Part shown: positions 11,890 to 18,682 of the stretch, piece after piece
How positions within the stretch are numbered: position 1 is the first letter of the stretch
How the letters are laid out: each line of letters starts with the position of its first letter
DNA from: Chara braunii
Taxonomy: Eukaryota > Streptophyta > Charophyceae > Charales > Characeae
Length of the DNA: 41,709 bases
Direction of reading: 5' to 3'
Assembly (NCBI GenBank): GCA_003427395.1
Contig: BFEA01000291.1
Span: 470,271-511,979 of the forward strand
The notes under the pieces: model-generated
The model's database searches: none
The model's input: only the letters and a program-made list of their open reading frames with translations
Told to the model about the DNA's origin: nothing
Program-made: the position numbers and the translations under genes

Positions 11890-12751
11890 AATGCCCAATT
11901 GCTGTCAAGAGTATAACGCTATGCTTTCATCTTGTTTGTTGCCGTTTATGACTACCCTATTTCACGCTTGCAACCGCACCGTGCGCCGTACGACGTGTGG
12001 CGCGGCACGTGCTCGTGCGCCGTACCAGCGGCAGTTCCCCTTGTTTTGTCTTTTTTTCGCTGTTTCTGTAGATACAGTAGAGTGCAACACCTAAGGAAGT
12101 GAACAGTCGTACAGATTCTCTTTCCATCCGATTGGGCATGAGAAATAGCCTCGAAAAGTCATCTGGAACATCAGTCTTGACCTTCAGGTAGCGGCATTGC
12201 CCTCCCACTAGTTTCTTTTTTTTTTTTTCCATCCCACAACAAATCTTTAAAGGGGATGCAGGTGACCATTGACCCAGCCGTGCGACCCCCCTTTTTCTTT
12301 TTTTAGTGAATATTTCCCCCGTGCGCCCCACTGTGCGGGTCCGCTCGTGCGCCAAACGTGCAGAATTTTCTGCACGGCGTCCGCTTGCATGTATTCCCTA
12401 TTTGTATGAAAAGAACAACAAGGGGGGAGAAAAATAGAACATTTTAAAGTTTTAACTTTTAAGTTCAAACAAAATATTAAAATCTGATCTCTTTTTCCAA
12501 TTGGTGATGCTGAATGTTTAATAACTTTAATTATTTGAATACCTTGTGTGGACATCTTTTTTCAGATATGTCATCACTGTGGAGGAGGAGATGGTGGTGC
12601 TGCAGGTGGAGTTGCATGCATATCATTGGACTGCCCGATTTATTTCGAGAGGAAAAAGGTCCGAAGCGAGTTGCTGGCTGCAATGTCAATGGCATTGCAA
12701 TGGGGTCGCAGTTCTGCCACGAGGACTAGGGAGCCGTCTGCTGGGGAATAG
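141..12751 (+). CDS. REV3: REV3, DNA polymerase zeta catalytic subunit (C-terminal part, 5 exons, 5' partial)
   Basis: Join of 141-346, 1941-2244, 6048-6290, 9338-9853 and 12566-12751, giving 484 residues and a TAG stop. Pol zeta is the B-family polymerase that extends past DNA lesions in the nucleus. The visible part covers the palm from motif B (KLIANVTYGYT) and motif C (YGDTDS, catalytic Asp), the KKRY segment, the thumb, and the C-terminal domain with two cysteine clusters. CysA (C-X2-C-X10-C-X2-C) is in exon 4. CysB (C-X2-C-X12-C-X4-C) is in the last exon; in the family it binds an Fe-S cluster and the accessory subunits. All four introns are GT-AG, and every exon joins in frame without a stop. 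The N-terminal region and exonuclease-like domain are upstream of the window. The order of motifs and the phrases NVTYGYTAAGFSGRMPCAEL and HGEPGARLVDM are diagnostic of REV3 rather than Pol delta. About 12% of this gene body is coding. Confidence 0.95.
933..1146 (+). repeat. 13-bp minisatellite, about 16 units
   Basis: Degenerate tandem units of consensus ATTCGTGGGACCA run through REV3 intron 1 with steady 13-bp spacing. The 13-bp period makes one reading frame open across it, but there is no sign of coding. Confidence 0.9.
1369..1722 (+). mobile_element. tRNA-derived SINE (family 1)
   Basis: A pol III box A (TAGCTCAGTTGG, 1374-1385) and box B (GGTTCAATTCC, 1418-1428) are correctly spaced in a tRNA-like head. 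They are followed by a ~260-bp unrelated body and an A-rich, ATAATGATA-type tail at about 1685-1722. The segment CAAGTGGTATTCAGGAGGT and the later CTGAGATAGTTGGTT recur near 32.8 kb, which marks a family. It sits in REV3 intron 1 in the sense orientation. Confidence 0.8.
1723..1940 (+). other. end of REV3 intron 1, A-rich stretch
   Basis: Contains an A/G-rich tract (about 1813-1848) and the approach to the exon acceptor. Nothing else is recognisable. Confidence 0.6.
1941..2244 (+). CDS. REV3: REV3 exon (post-motif C, KKRY)
   Basis: The acceptor is GTTATCAG. The first base T completes AG+T = Ser of YGDTDS, then TTG TTC GTG reads Leu-Phe-Val; a Met is usual at the Leu position in this family. 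The exon carries VTLKMEKVYHPC, KKRYVGYSYESP, FDAKGIETVRRD and ends ..CDLSK at AAG|GTGCAC, phase 0. The KKRY motif contacts the primer duplex in B-family polymerases. Downstream reading (VHFRNRQTAFF) is intronic. Confidence 0.93.
2338..2550 (+). repeat. dispersed repeat family R1, copy 1
   Basis: Starts ACAGGTCCCTATGGCCCTG and includes CTTCCTTCCGTTTGGCCGA, AGCATTGATTG and GGAGGATTGACTGTCAGCTT, ending in CCCTCTCAGG. The same ordered blocks recur at 17818-18025 and partly at 18396-18509. It follows a T-rich tract just downstream of the REV3 exon at 2244. The class is unknown; no coding capacity is seen. Confidence 0.8.
2552..3006 (+). mobile_element. tRNA-like repeat dimer
   Basis: Two tRNA-like heads about 328 bp apart (TCCTGGCTGTAGTGGTTA at 2563; TCCTGGCTGTATTGGTTA at 2891) each carry a box A-like GGCTGTA.TGGTTA and a box B-like GGTTCGAGTCC (or GGTTTTCGAGTC). 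They share downstream blocks (GAGGAGGGC.GAGGCCCAGA, ACAGATCC.ATAACAT). Between them lies a body (2735-2875) that also occurs inverted at 3895-4025. This looks like a dimeric or tandem SINE. Confidence 0.65.
3180..3420 (-). mobile_element. tRNA-like SINE, reverse orientation
   Basis: On the minus strand a box A-like TTAGCCGTTTGGTTGAG (3301-3317) and a box B-like GTTCGATTCTTGGG (3260-3273) are spaced as in a tRNA. Flanking minus-strand sequence reads CACCCCAGTACAC upstream of the head. Ends are not defined. Confidence 0.55.
3895..4025 (-). repeat. inverted copy of the 2735-2875 repeat body
   Basis: The reverse complement reads GGAGCGGAGTGTGCGAGAAT, then GTGGTGTTGTGTGCAGTGTG and GGACACTACAGCCTTG. 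This matches, in order and spacing, GGAGCGAAGTGTGCGGGATT and the following blocks at 2755-2880 on the + strand. The two copies form a widely spaced inverted pair in REV3 intron 2. Confidence 0.8.
4030..4690 (+). other. intron 2 sequence without recognised feature
   Basis: No credible exon, RNA gene or repeat boundary is seen. A short ORF at 4387-4614 lacks any family-like sequence, and REV3 reads continuously across the intron without it. Confidence 0.5.
4690..5290 (+). repeat. dispersed repeat family R2, copy A
   Basis: GC-rich 600-bp segment with a counterpart on the opposite strand at 35750-36480. Shared blocks include AGCAGCCCGACTATGGCCGC (AGCAGCCCGGCTATGGTCGC in the other) and CCCGCCCTCACTTAGGGCGG (CCCGCCTTCACTTAGGGCGG). 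Inside are the direct repeat GACGGGAACCCCATTCC (about 5157 and 5259) and a hairpin-like CCAACCAAGTG..GGTTGGTTGG. It is probably a non-autonomous transposon; no TIR or LTR is proven. Confidence 0.65.
5361..5403 (+). repeat. T-rich tract
   Basis: Long (T)nC runs in REV3 intron 2; similar T-rich runs recur at 5670-5760 and 6026-6044, the last being the polypyrimidine tract of the exon at 6048. Confidence 0.85.
5404..6047 (+). other. intron 2, 3' part, no recognised feature
   Basis: Unremarkable sequence with T-rich runs leading to the REV3 acceptor at 6047. No ORF resembles a protein family. Confidence 0.5.
6048..6290 (+). CDS. REV3: REV3 exon (thumb region)
   Basis: Follows a long poly-T tract and CAG acceptor. 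It is exactly 81 codons, phase 0 at both ends, from VKQYLQRQWGRILSGR through DFIFAKEVRLGTY, PPAAVVATK, DPRAEPRYGERIPYVV to HGEPGARLVDM, then donor GTAAAC. All of these blocks are colinear with plant and animal REV3. There are no internal stops or indels. Confidence 0.94.
6567..6633 (-). mobile_element. poly(T) insertion flanked by 12-bp direct repeats
   Basis: ATGCCGACAGTC at 6567-6578 and 6622-6633 brackets a 39-nt T run (6579-6617) followed by AGCG. Read on the minus strand this is a pure poly(A) insert with a target-site duplication, the footprint expected from LINE-driven target-primed reverse transcription of a severely truncated transcript. Confidence 0.65.
6706..7092. mobile_element. 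MITE, CTACCGTCTTC family, long copy
   Basis: Terminal inverted repeats CTACCGTCTTCACCCGAATA (6706-6725) and TATTCGGGTGAAGGCGGTAG (7073-7092) differ at one position. The interior has family blocks: TTTGGCACAACTTTCGGTC near 6860 and AATGACCGGGCG near 7051. At 387 bp it is non-coding. No clear target-site duplication is seen. Confidence 0.8.
7091..7197. repeat. foldback (imperfect inverted repeat)
   Basis: Arms 7091-7138 and 7148-7197 are about 80% complementary (AGGCCCTTATAATCGCAGAA against TTCTGCAATTATAAGGGCTT) around a ~9-nt loop. The foldback begins exactly where the MITE at 6706-7092 ends. It could form a hairpin RNA if transcribed with REV3 pre-mRNA. Confidence 0.75.
7334..7397 (+). repeat. 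8-bp tandem repeat (GTCTTTTT)n
   Basis: About eight units of GTCTTTTT/GTCTTTTC in REV3 intron 3. Confidence 0.9.
7538..7610 (-). repeat. tRNA-like fragment
   Basis: The minus strand reads AAACAGGTCGTAAGTTCAAA then TCCTGCTCC, a T-arm/box B-like segment. No complete acceptor stem is visible, so a tRNA gene is not claimed. A similar minus-strand fragment (GCGAGTTCAAATCCCGCAA) is at 13992-14012. Confidence 0.4.
7757..7912. repeat. GC-rich foldback
   Basis: GACGTCCGGGCGGTTACCAT and ATAGTAACCGCCCGGACATC are near-perfect inverted arms (about 7819-7838 and 7861-7880). Weaker outer arms (TGGACCGGACACTG / TCCGGTGTCCGGTCC) extend the foldback to ~155 bp. It is a MITE-like unit sharing the GTCCGG theme with the palindrome at 8688-8750. 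Confidence 0.75.
8170..8216 (+). repeat. (GA)n microsatellite
   Basis: Perfect GA tract in REV3 intron 3, preceded by a G run. Confidence 0.97.
8263..8425 (+). repeat. AAGTT-rich tandem duplication
   Basis: Two copies of a ~65-78-bp unit (CAAAGTTCGAACTTTTAAGTTAT through GAACTTA..AAATTACTAAATC) followed by short AAAGTTC units. AACTT/AAGTT in both orientations makes it locally self-complementary. Confidence 0.85.
8688..8750. repeat. perfect 23-bp inverted repeat
   Basis: Arms 8688-8710 and 8728-8750 are exact reverse complements, starting GGACCGGTCCGGACTG, with a 17-bp spacer. Further GTCCGG motifs continue to about 8800. It lies within REV3 intron 3. Confidence 0.92.
9002..9122. mobile_element. 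MITE, CTACCGTCTTC family, degenerate copy
   Basis: The right end GATGAAGACGGTAG (9109-9122) is the family terminus. Inner arms AATATAACGCCCAGGCGTTA and AATGCCCGGGCGTTATTTTT are inverted. The left terminus is eroded (CTAGTTTACTGAAT). Confidence 0.65.
9338..9853 (+). CDS. REV3: REV3 exon (thumb end, CysA zinc finger)
   Basis: Acceptor GAGGAAAG; 172 codons; donor GAG|GTGAGT. It begins VVDPHTLIDS, directly continuing LVDM of the previous exon, and holds KQIIPALQRVFGLVGADL and WFLEMPR. A Gly-rich linker (about residues 88-112 of the exon) precedes DQYYLSQHC. The CysA cluster reads HCAVC..VCAKC. The linker looks longer and more glycine-rich than expected for the family; this is inference without an alignment. 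Confidence 0.94.
9945..9975 (+). repeat. (TCC)n microsatellite
   Basis: Uninterrupted TCC triplets just downstream of the exon 4 donor. Confidence 0.95.
10253..10390 (+). repeat. tandem repeat, ~50-bp unit, 2.7 copies
   Basis: Units start ATGAAATTCTTGATTCTTTT at 10253, 10308 and 10357, each followed by an A run and GGGGATTC..CACTGGTGGA. A detached GGGGATTCACTGGTGGACAT lies near 10468. Confidence 0.9.
10508..10803 (+). repeat. interspersed direct duplication
   Basis: Two blocks occur twice: ACATACAATGTGTTCAG..GGAAG..TGTGTACCTTT.GTTCCCGATCTG at 10508-10562 and 10748-10803, and CTGTATTTG.AGCAACTTT.AGCCTAGGTACAGCAA at about 10560 and 10711. Both pairs are offset in opposite order, so the copies overlap as parts of two related elements. 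Confidence 0.8.
10677..10784. mobile_element. MITE, CTACCGTCTTC family, copy in REV3 intron 4
   Basis: Left end CTACCATCTTCCCC with CACGGTCATTATATAGCTGT matches the family terminus and core. The right end GTGTTCAGAGGAAGC is a degraded inverse of the left. Confidence 0.6.
11000..11750 (+). other. intron 4 sequence, low complexity
   Basis: Contains T-rich (11425-11450), G-rich (11452-11471) and GA-rich (11500-11530) stretches and no recognisable exon. REV3 reads correctly from 9853 to 12566 without any exon here. Confidence 0.5.
11752..11889 (+). repeat. G run, (GT)n and (GA)n compound microsatellite
   Basis: An 18-nt G run at 11752-11769 and a GT tract at 11824-11876 running into GA to 11889. 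Confidence 0.95.
12566..12751 (+). CDS. REV3: REV3 terminal exon (CysB Fe-S motif)
   Basis: After TTTTTTCAG the exon reads ICHHCGGGDGGAAGG, then ACISLDCPIYFERKKV, and ends at TAG 12749-12751. Four cysteines match the CysB motif that holds the 4Fe-4S cluster of Pol zeta and docks the Pol31/Pol32-type subunits. It joins exon 4 directly (..HIVE+ICHHC), as in plant homologues (ATICRHCGGG), so no exon is missing between them. The tail after LAAMSMALQWG is short and polar. Confidence 0.92.
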   Translation: MCHHCGGGDGGAAGGVACISLDCPIYFERKKVRSELLAAMSMALQWGRSSATRTREPSAGE

Positions 12752-14200
12752 CGCTTGTTTTTTGGGGGGGGCGGTCACAATTCTTCACAAAATTTCTCAG
12801 CAGGCGAGTTCTTTGCCTATTTCCGTTGAGATGCTTGCCACTTGTTGATAATTCGCCTATTCTTTGTTGCCGAACCGAACTCGTCCATTGCATAATTTCG
12901 TCCAAACTTTCCCTAAGGGTTCTTTTACCTTTACGTTTCAGAACTCATCCATTGTATTGTGTACATTACGCTGTCCTTCACACCCGAGTCCGCTTTACGG
13001 TCTGTCACATATAGAGTGACACCCACCAAGTGCACTGCATAATCTGTCAAATAGACTGATACAGCAGTTGTAACAGCAGTTGTGTATTACAGAGCTTCTT
13101 ATCCTGCCAATAAATGATGCACCCACATTTGTTTTAATTTTGTCACAAAAAACACAGATACACACCAAGCCACCCCTCCTCCTCCTCCTCCTCCTCCTCC
13201 TCCTCCTCGTTCTGCTTGTCTTGCTGCTGCTTGTCATCTATCTGATGGTTCTTCCTGTTATCTGTTGCCACTTTCGCCGCCTCCCCTACTCTTCCCGCCG
13301 ATCGTCTTGCTCTTGAGTGTGCTCGCTTTCCTGCTCCATCCTGTGAAAACCCTGTCGCCCACAGAAAGCCCGGACACAGACGCAGCAAGTCACTGCTCCT
13401 CCTCCTTCAGCTGCTTCTCCTCCTCCTCCTCCTCCTCCTCCTCCTCCTCCAATTGCTGCTGCTTCATCCCCTTATCTTCTGCCACTGTCACTGCCTTTCC
13501 TGGTGTTGCTTCTCATTGTCTTGCCCTTGAGTGTACTATTCAGCAGTTGCTGCTCCTGCTCCTGCTTCTGCTCTTGCTGTTGCTTTTCCTTCTGCCCACC
13601 TCTTCCTCCCTCGCCCTTTCTTTTTTCAAAGGCTCCTTCTATTCTGGGTGGGGCCCCTCCCTCTCCTCGTCCTCTTCCTATCCCTCTTCCTCTTCTTGTC
13701 AATTGGTTGATAGGCTGAGAGGAAAAAAGTTTGAAAAACATTGTACTTGCTGAACCGAGGCGGTGCAGCTGTGAATGGTATGCACACTGCACAGCGCATA
13801 TTGCATGAATATCCTCCACATGGATGGAATTCTTCGAGTGCATTTCAGTGATTTCACATGATTTTTTTTGTGGTTCTTTTTGTGAATCAGAAATCTTCAA
13901 ATTTGAAATCTCACATTAGTTTTTTGAACTTTTAGTATATGCTACGAAGCCTACTATGTTTCAAGTTGTTTTCGCATAATGTGTTGGGGATTGCGGGATT
14001 TGAACTCGCAACCTGCCTGCTTGCTGTATTTCAAGTTTCGCTTGTTTTTGTTCTTGCCAGGTTTTGAACCTGGGACCAAACAAAGTAAGTACAGTTGTTC
14101 AGAGTCTTCAGACTAGTTCTGTTTTCCGTTTTTTTTACTGTTTTAAACCCCGGCTGAGACCTGCATGCACAATCTCCGTTTGCCCAGCATAGTGCGATAG
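12752..14200 (+). other. REV3 3' flank with CTC triplet repeats
   Basis: Holds (CTC)n tracts at 13175-13208 and 13416-13450 and CTGCTC-rich sequence near 13540-13600. Long ORFs here are products of these triplets. A minus-strand tRNA-like fragment occurs near 13992. No gene recognised. Confidence 0.6.
13109..13114 (+). terminator. REV3: possible REV3 poly(A) signal
   Basis: AATAAA 358 bp after the REV3 stop, followed by a T-rich stretch. This is a weak call: plant signals are degenerate and no transcript evidence is available. Confidence 0.25.
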
Positions 14201-14207
14201 GATCGTT

Positions 14208-14727
14208 TTGGCTCGTAGTGTTAGAGGTGTCGCACGGGGCGACCGGGAGCGCCGCGCTGCTCCGCTATCGGCCCGGTCCGTTGTGCGCCCGCGGTGCTTC
14301 GTTGGATTCAATTTTTGCCGGTGCGTTCTCGGGCGATTTCACGTGCGCATATGGGCGATGGTGGTTGGGGATTCTTCTACTTCGTGCGTGGTGTATATCC
14401 TGAGTGGCCATCGACGTGGAAGCTTCCACTTGGACGCTCTTCCAGCTTTGCCGATTAGGGAAAGTTGTCTTCGGCTCTGCGCTTCGTCCAAGCGGTGTCG
14501 CAGGTTGGCACGCTGGCGAAGGGGAGACTATCGTTGGAAGAAGGATGATCTCCATGAGATTTTGGCCATAGTTGAGGCCTTGTTCCTCCGCACCTGCGCA
14601 GTGTTGAGGAGGTTGGTTGAGAATCGCGGGCAGAAAAGGAGGAGTGCGTTCTCACGTGGAGTGCGAGGAGGAAGATCGTTCAAGCGCGAGCACCCGGAAG
14701 GGACTGTGACGATGTCTTCTGCTCCAA
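14208..14727 (+). other. GC-rich stretch with an ORF of unknown status
   Basis: An open frame of 227 codons runs 14208-14891, but its end is made of the MITE at 14728-14838 and its sequence (Arg/Cys-rich) matches no family I know. Codon composition is not convincing; kept as unassigned sequence. Confidence 0.3.
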
Positions 14728-14838
14728 CTACCGTCTTCCCCCGAACACAACGCACCCTTATTTTGGCTGTATCTGGCCGGAAATATAGCTTGTATACGAT
14801 CATTTTTAGGGTGCGTTATGTTCGGGGGAAGACGGTAG
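14728..14838. mobile_element. MITE, CTACCGTCTTC family, best-preserved copy
   Basis: 31-33-bp terminal inverted repeats: CTACCGTCTTCCCCCGAACA with ACAACGCACCC at 14728-14760, and the inverse ending GGGGGAAGACGGTAG at 14838. The 111-bp unit has a 46-bp centre (TGGCTGTATCTGG.., TATAGCTTGTATACG). Near-identical arms suggest the youngest copy in the window. Confidence 0.88.
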
Positions 14839-15481
14839 TTGATGGGCTCACTGTACAGGGGATGGTAGCTGCGATGAAAAGACTGTGGTGATCGTGGTGC
14901 TGTTTTTTGTTTCTTGAACTTTCTTTGTATGGTTGTATCTGCACCGCCCTTGTCCGATATTACTGGTTAGACCGTTAGAGTAAAATAGCTATTGCTGTTA
15001 AACCTTCTATGACAATTCGGTAATTACGATCGGGGTTATACTCGTTGTCATTTTCCAAGGTAAGCTCAGTTTCTTCAATTATAATCTTGGTTTTGTCTTG
15101 GTCTTACTTCAACATCATTCAGTCTGAATCGGTAGCACAATTCACTATAATTACGTATCTTTGATTCTCGAGTATATCTTCTAAAAGTCCCGAGCGCTTC
15201 TGAATTCTACTATCATAGCCTAAATTCTGAAGAATCTTTTCGATAATTAGTTTTTGCTTTCTAAATCTGTATTTGAGTGTATGTGGTGGGAGCTGCCAAT
15301 TTTTTATTTGCGCAAGGGGCAGCGGAATAATTGCAACAAGCTTTACTGGCGCCCTGCGCCTTCTTCAGCGGGTTAATCTCAAAAGATGCGGTGGGATTTT
15401 CTTGATTTGAAACTCGACAATTTGCAATTTCAAGCTTATTCTTGTGGTTTAGTTTTCTCGACTATTTGGTGGCGAGATTCT
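14839..15481 (+). other. no feature recognised
   Basis: AT-richer sequence without repeats, RNA signatures or coding-like frames on either strand. Confidence 0.5.
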
Positions 15482-16255
15482 TTAGTACTGCTGTAATGGC
15501 TGAAGGCTGGATTGATCATTCCAGAAGGGTCGAACTGGAAGAGGGGGTGGACAGGGAGCGCTATCCTGCAGGGGATTCACAAGGAGGGGGGTGAATGTCT
15601 CGAAGAGGGTAGGGGCGGAGTTGGGGGGTTGCCCTGTTCTGGGGCTGGTGTTGGTGGAGGGGTCAACATCAACCCCAGTGGTGCCAGAAACAGGCAAGGG
15701 GTGGCGAGGGCATGTTTTAGGAGGGAATGGCATGTCCTCGGGGATAGGGGTGGAGGGAGTTGGTCCTATATTGGGGCCGAGGGAGAGCGGGAGGCTCGCC
15801 TCGGCGGAGGCAGTGTAGGGCTGAGGGGGGAGGAGTATGGGGGGGGAGGGGTGATCTTCTTTCGAAGATTTCTAAACATCCAGTCCAGCAATTTTCTCTC
15901 AATTCTCTTTAATTGGTTTTGCCTCTCGAGGAGGTGCCAGGAATAGGTGGTATCCGGCAACCTATCTGTGATTCTGCTGAGTTTGGTTGTAACACAGCGG
16001 CCATCGAAGACCAATGCTGGAGCAACGCTGGCCTGAGCCAGAGCGAGGTGGCGCAACTCTGTCACCTAGCATAAGGGGCCGTGAGGCCTGGAAGAGATCT
16101 GGGAGGCTGTTTGTGGGGGCAGTCTCAGCGGTCATCGGGGTCGGAGCTGGCGCAATGTGTGCCGGAGGCTGGAGCAAGGTGGTGCAACTCTGTAACCTAG
16201 TCTGATGGGGGCATGAGGCCTGGTAGAGATCCGGCTTTTCGCTGTAAACGGCCAT
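15482..16255 (-). pseudogene. possible degraded coding segment, unknown
   Basis: Minus-strand frames give Pro-rich, protein-like stretches: 15962-16255 with repeated PDLYQAS/PDLFQAS; 15766-16065 with a coiled-coil-like ERQNQLKRIERKLLDWMFRN; and 15482-15733, Pro/Thr-rich. They lie in different frames, so any gene is broken. A direct repeat of ~65 bp (16015-16102 and 16168-16234) explains part of it. A transposon gag-like remnant is possible, but nothing is recognised. Confidence 0.25.
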
Positions 16256-16468
16256 GCCGGCGTGTTCATAGAGGCGATTGTACGAGTTTCCCTCTATTTT
16301 TTTCGTGGTCAGGAGGACCTTCGGTACATCAGGATCTGAATTTTTTTGAGAAACTCTTCATCATCTGTAGTGTTCTTAACTTCTTAGTCGAAACTGGGTG
16401 ATGTCCCCAGTATTACATGATTCTGTACTTCATAAGGGACGCTGGGCCCGGTTCCCAGCCGTGTTGCT

Positions 16469-16563
16469 CCCCACGAATAGATTTGGAATTTTGGAGCATC
16501 GTCTCAAATTAAAAAAAAAGAAAAAAANAAAAAAGAATAAAAAGATATTGACTCCACAAGCAA
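16469..16563 (+). other. segment duplicated at the assembly artifact
   Basis: This 95-bp segment (CCCCACGAATAGATTTGGAA through GATATTGACTCCACAAGCAA) is repeated at 29830-29924 immediately after a Nextera junction adapter. The lone N at 16528 corresponds to G in the copy. Here it continues naturally on both sides, so this is the genuine locus. Confidence 0.9.
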
Positions 16564-16622
16564 AAAAAAAAAAAAAAAGAAGTGTTAGAGGTGTCTTTTG
16601 GTAGGCAAGCACTGTAGGCCTA

Positions 16623-16746
16623 GGGAAGTAGCTGCTGCTTAAAAGAGACGACGTGGGGCAAAAGTTCGCAAAACCCTCATTGAGAATTCATTCATCATAT
16701 TTTTGCTGCTGGGTGAGACCAGAGAGGCACTACTTTGAGCACTGCT

Positions 16747-16795
<49 letters not shown>

Positions 16796-16890
16796 AGTAG
16801 CTGCCCCTCAAAAGCGACTATTTGGGGCAAATGTTCCGCAAAACCTCTGCTGCTTGGTGAGACCAGAGAGGGACTACTTTGAGCACTCCT

Positions 16891-16953
<63 letters not shown>
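16623..16953 (+). repeat. 169-bp tandem duplication, each unit ending in (GA)n
   Basis: Units start GGGAAGTAGCTGC at 16623 and 16792. They share GGTGAGACCAGAGAGG.ACTACTTTGAGCACT.CTCGAG, and each ends in a long GA tract (16748-16791; 16891-16953). Confidence 0.92.
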
Positions 16954-16955
<2 letters not shown>

Positions 16956-17530
16956 CCATACCCAATGAAAACTCACTGCTCACTGGATGGTTTCTCGACC
17001 CGATTGTTGCATGTTGCTCAGGGAGGCCAGGCCTTCAATTATTCATCCCCTTTTTTCTGGTTTCATCAAATATTATGTATGTGACGATTCAATTACAATT
17101 TCCTGTGGAGTTGGAATCTATTGTGATCTCATTTCAATCAAGTGTGCAAGTGAGATGATGAGTGGAAGTGCTTGAGATTTTGGAACATCGTAACAAATGT
17201 TGTGAATTCCAGTGAATTCGAAAACATGACCACAAAAGTTCGGATATCACCGCCAAAGATTAAAATCCAGAGCATTATGTTTCCGTCCAGATTCTCAGAA
17301 TGATTTGGAAATTGGAAGTCTTTCCAAGGATGTTTATCATCATAATATCATGTGGAGATGGAATGAGGATTATGGGGGGAAGCACCTAAATGGCTGAAAA
17401 GTGAAGTATGATTGGGGGTGGGGTGGGGCACAGGGGAGGTGTCCCGCAGGACAGGCCACAAAAGTAGCAGCCACATTACTTTTTTCAAGTTTTTTGTAAG
17501 TTTCTTTTTTTTCCCCCTCCTTTTTTTCTT
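16954..17530 (+). other. no feature recognised
   Basis: Unique-looking sequence; no coding or repeat structure seen apart from a T/C-rich end (17498-17530). Confidence 0.5.
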
Positions 17531-17688
17531 TTAAACCACCAGTACTTCCTAAAGTCGTGCCTGTTAACGCACCACGATTTTAGGAAACGTACGGGCCACC
17601 ACAGGAGTGCCCAAATTCATCCAACTAGAAACGTTTCTACTCTATTTTTTCCCGCGGCCAATAGCTGGGCCAAGTACTGGTGGTTTAA
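17531..17688. mobile_element. MITE flanked by TTAA
   Basis: TTAAACCACCAGTACTT (17531-17547) and AAGTACTGGTGGTTTAA (17672-17688) are perfect inverses. If TTAA is the target-site duplication, the terminal repeats are 13 bp (ACCACCAGTACTT) and the element is 150 bp. A second hairpin (TTCCTAAAGTCGTG / CACGATTTTAGGAA) lies just inside the left end. Non-coding. Confidence 0.8.
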
Positions 17689-17817
17689 TGTGCACAAGTG
17701 GACCTGCCACGGCCACACCTGCAGTGCAGTGGGCGGGAGTCGACGACAGTGGGTGAAAGGGAAGGAAAAGGAGGGGGAATTTGTTTTTTTGTTTTGTTTT
17801 GTTTTTAAAAAAAAAAA

Positions 17818-18025
17818 ACAGGTCCTTATGGCCCTGGCTCCATTTCCATTCTGGGGAGCATCAGTCCGGTTCCTTTTCCACCGGCAAGTCAGGAAAAATC
17901 ATTACATCATAGAATACCCTTACGCTTCCTTCCGTCTGGCCGAAGGAACCCTGATCAGCATTGATTACTCCAGCAGCGTGGAGGATTGACTTTCAGCTTG
18001 CCTTGCTTCCATCTTCCCTCTCAGG
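17818..18025 (+). repeat. dispersed repeat family R1, copy 2
   Basis: Matches 2338-2550 block by block: ACAGGTCCTTATGGCCCTGG, CTTCCTTCCGTCTGGCCGA, AGCATTGATTACTCCAG, GGAGGATTGACTTTCAGCTT, CCCTCTCAGG. It is preceded by an A run, while copy 1 is preceded by a T run and TTTAATAA. Confidence 0.85.
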
Positions 18026-18187
18026 ACTACTAGGGGAACCTGTCAGATACAACATGACTAGCAAGAAAAGACTGAGAAGCTGTGGTTGCTGCCGGCTCAG
18101 TCAAAACCCACACAACCTTCTGCTGGTCCTCCTGAAATTCCTAACATTCTAGACCCTGTACGTCTTGTTTCTGTCAAAACGAAAAAC

Positions 18188-18213
18188 CTCAACCCTGAAC
18201 CCTAAACCCTAGG
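18188..18213. repeat. telomere-like repeat tract (degenerate)
   Basis: CTCAACCCTGAACCCTAAACCCTAGG: three to four units of the plant-type CCCTAAA motif, the first ones mutated. Confidence 0.8.
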
Positions 18214-18395
18214 CTCGATTGAACTTTTGCATCTGGTCCATGAGAGATAGCAGGCTGTTGCCTGTTGCGCGTCGATGTTGAAAGCTCTTCAGGGCCCATC
18301 CTGGAGTACCTCCTTTCACATGAAGTCGGCCTCTAAAAAGCATTGATTGCTCCATCTTAGTGGAGGGTTATTAGATGAAGCGATGCATTATAAAG

Positions 18396-18509
18396 TAAAC
18401 CCCACACGCTTCCTTCCGTAAGGCCGGAGGACCCCTGAACAGCGTTGATTGCTCCATCTTAGTGGAGGATTAACTGTCAGCTTGCCATAACACTCCTTTT
18501 CCTCTCAGA
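18396..18509 (+). repeat. dispersed repeat family R1, copy 3 (partial)
   Basis: Carries CTTCCTTCCGTAAGGCCGG, AGCGTTGATTGCTCCATC and GGAGGATTAACTGTCAGCTT in the order of copies 1 and 2. A further fragment (GCATTGATTGCTCCATCTTA) lies at 18340-18372. Confidence 0.8.
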
Positions 18510-18682
18510 CCTGGAATCCTGGTCTGCCAGATAGTGCTATGTTTCCTTGGAAAAGGCTCGTCCATTGACCCTGCTGACCTGTGTTTTCCTCTTTTCCGTT
18601 ATACTACCCAAGCAAAAGGTCTCCCCTCCCTCATAATATCTGTCCCTTCCCATCATAGATCTGCTCTCTTCCTTCTCTAGCA

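Noticed and set aside
13265-13753. 162-codon Ser/Leu-rich ORF after REV3
   Set aside because: Open only because of CTC/CTG triplet repeats; no domain-like sequence.
14208-14891. 227-codon ORF as a gene
   Set aside because: Its last third is a MITE and the remainder matches no family or splice pattern I recognise.
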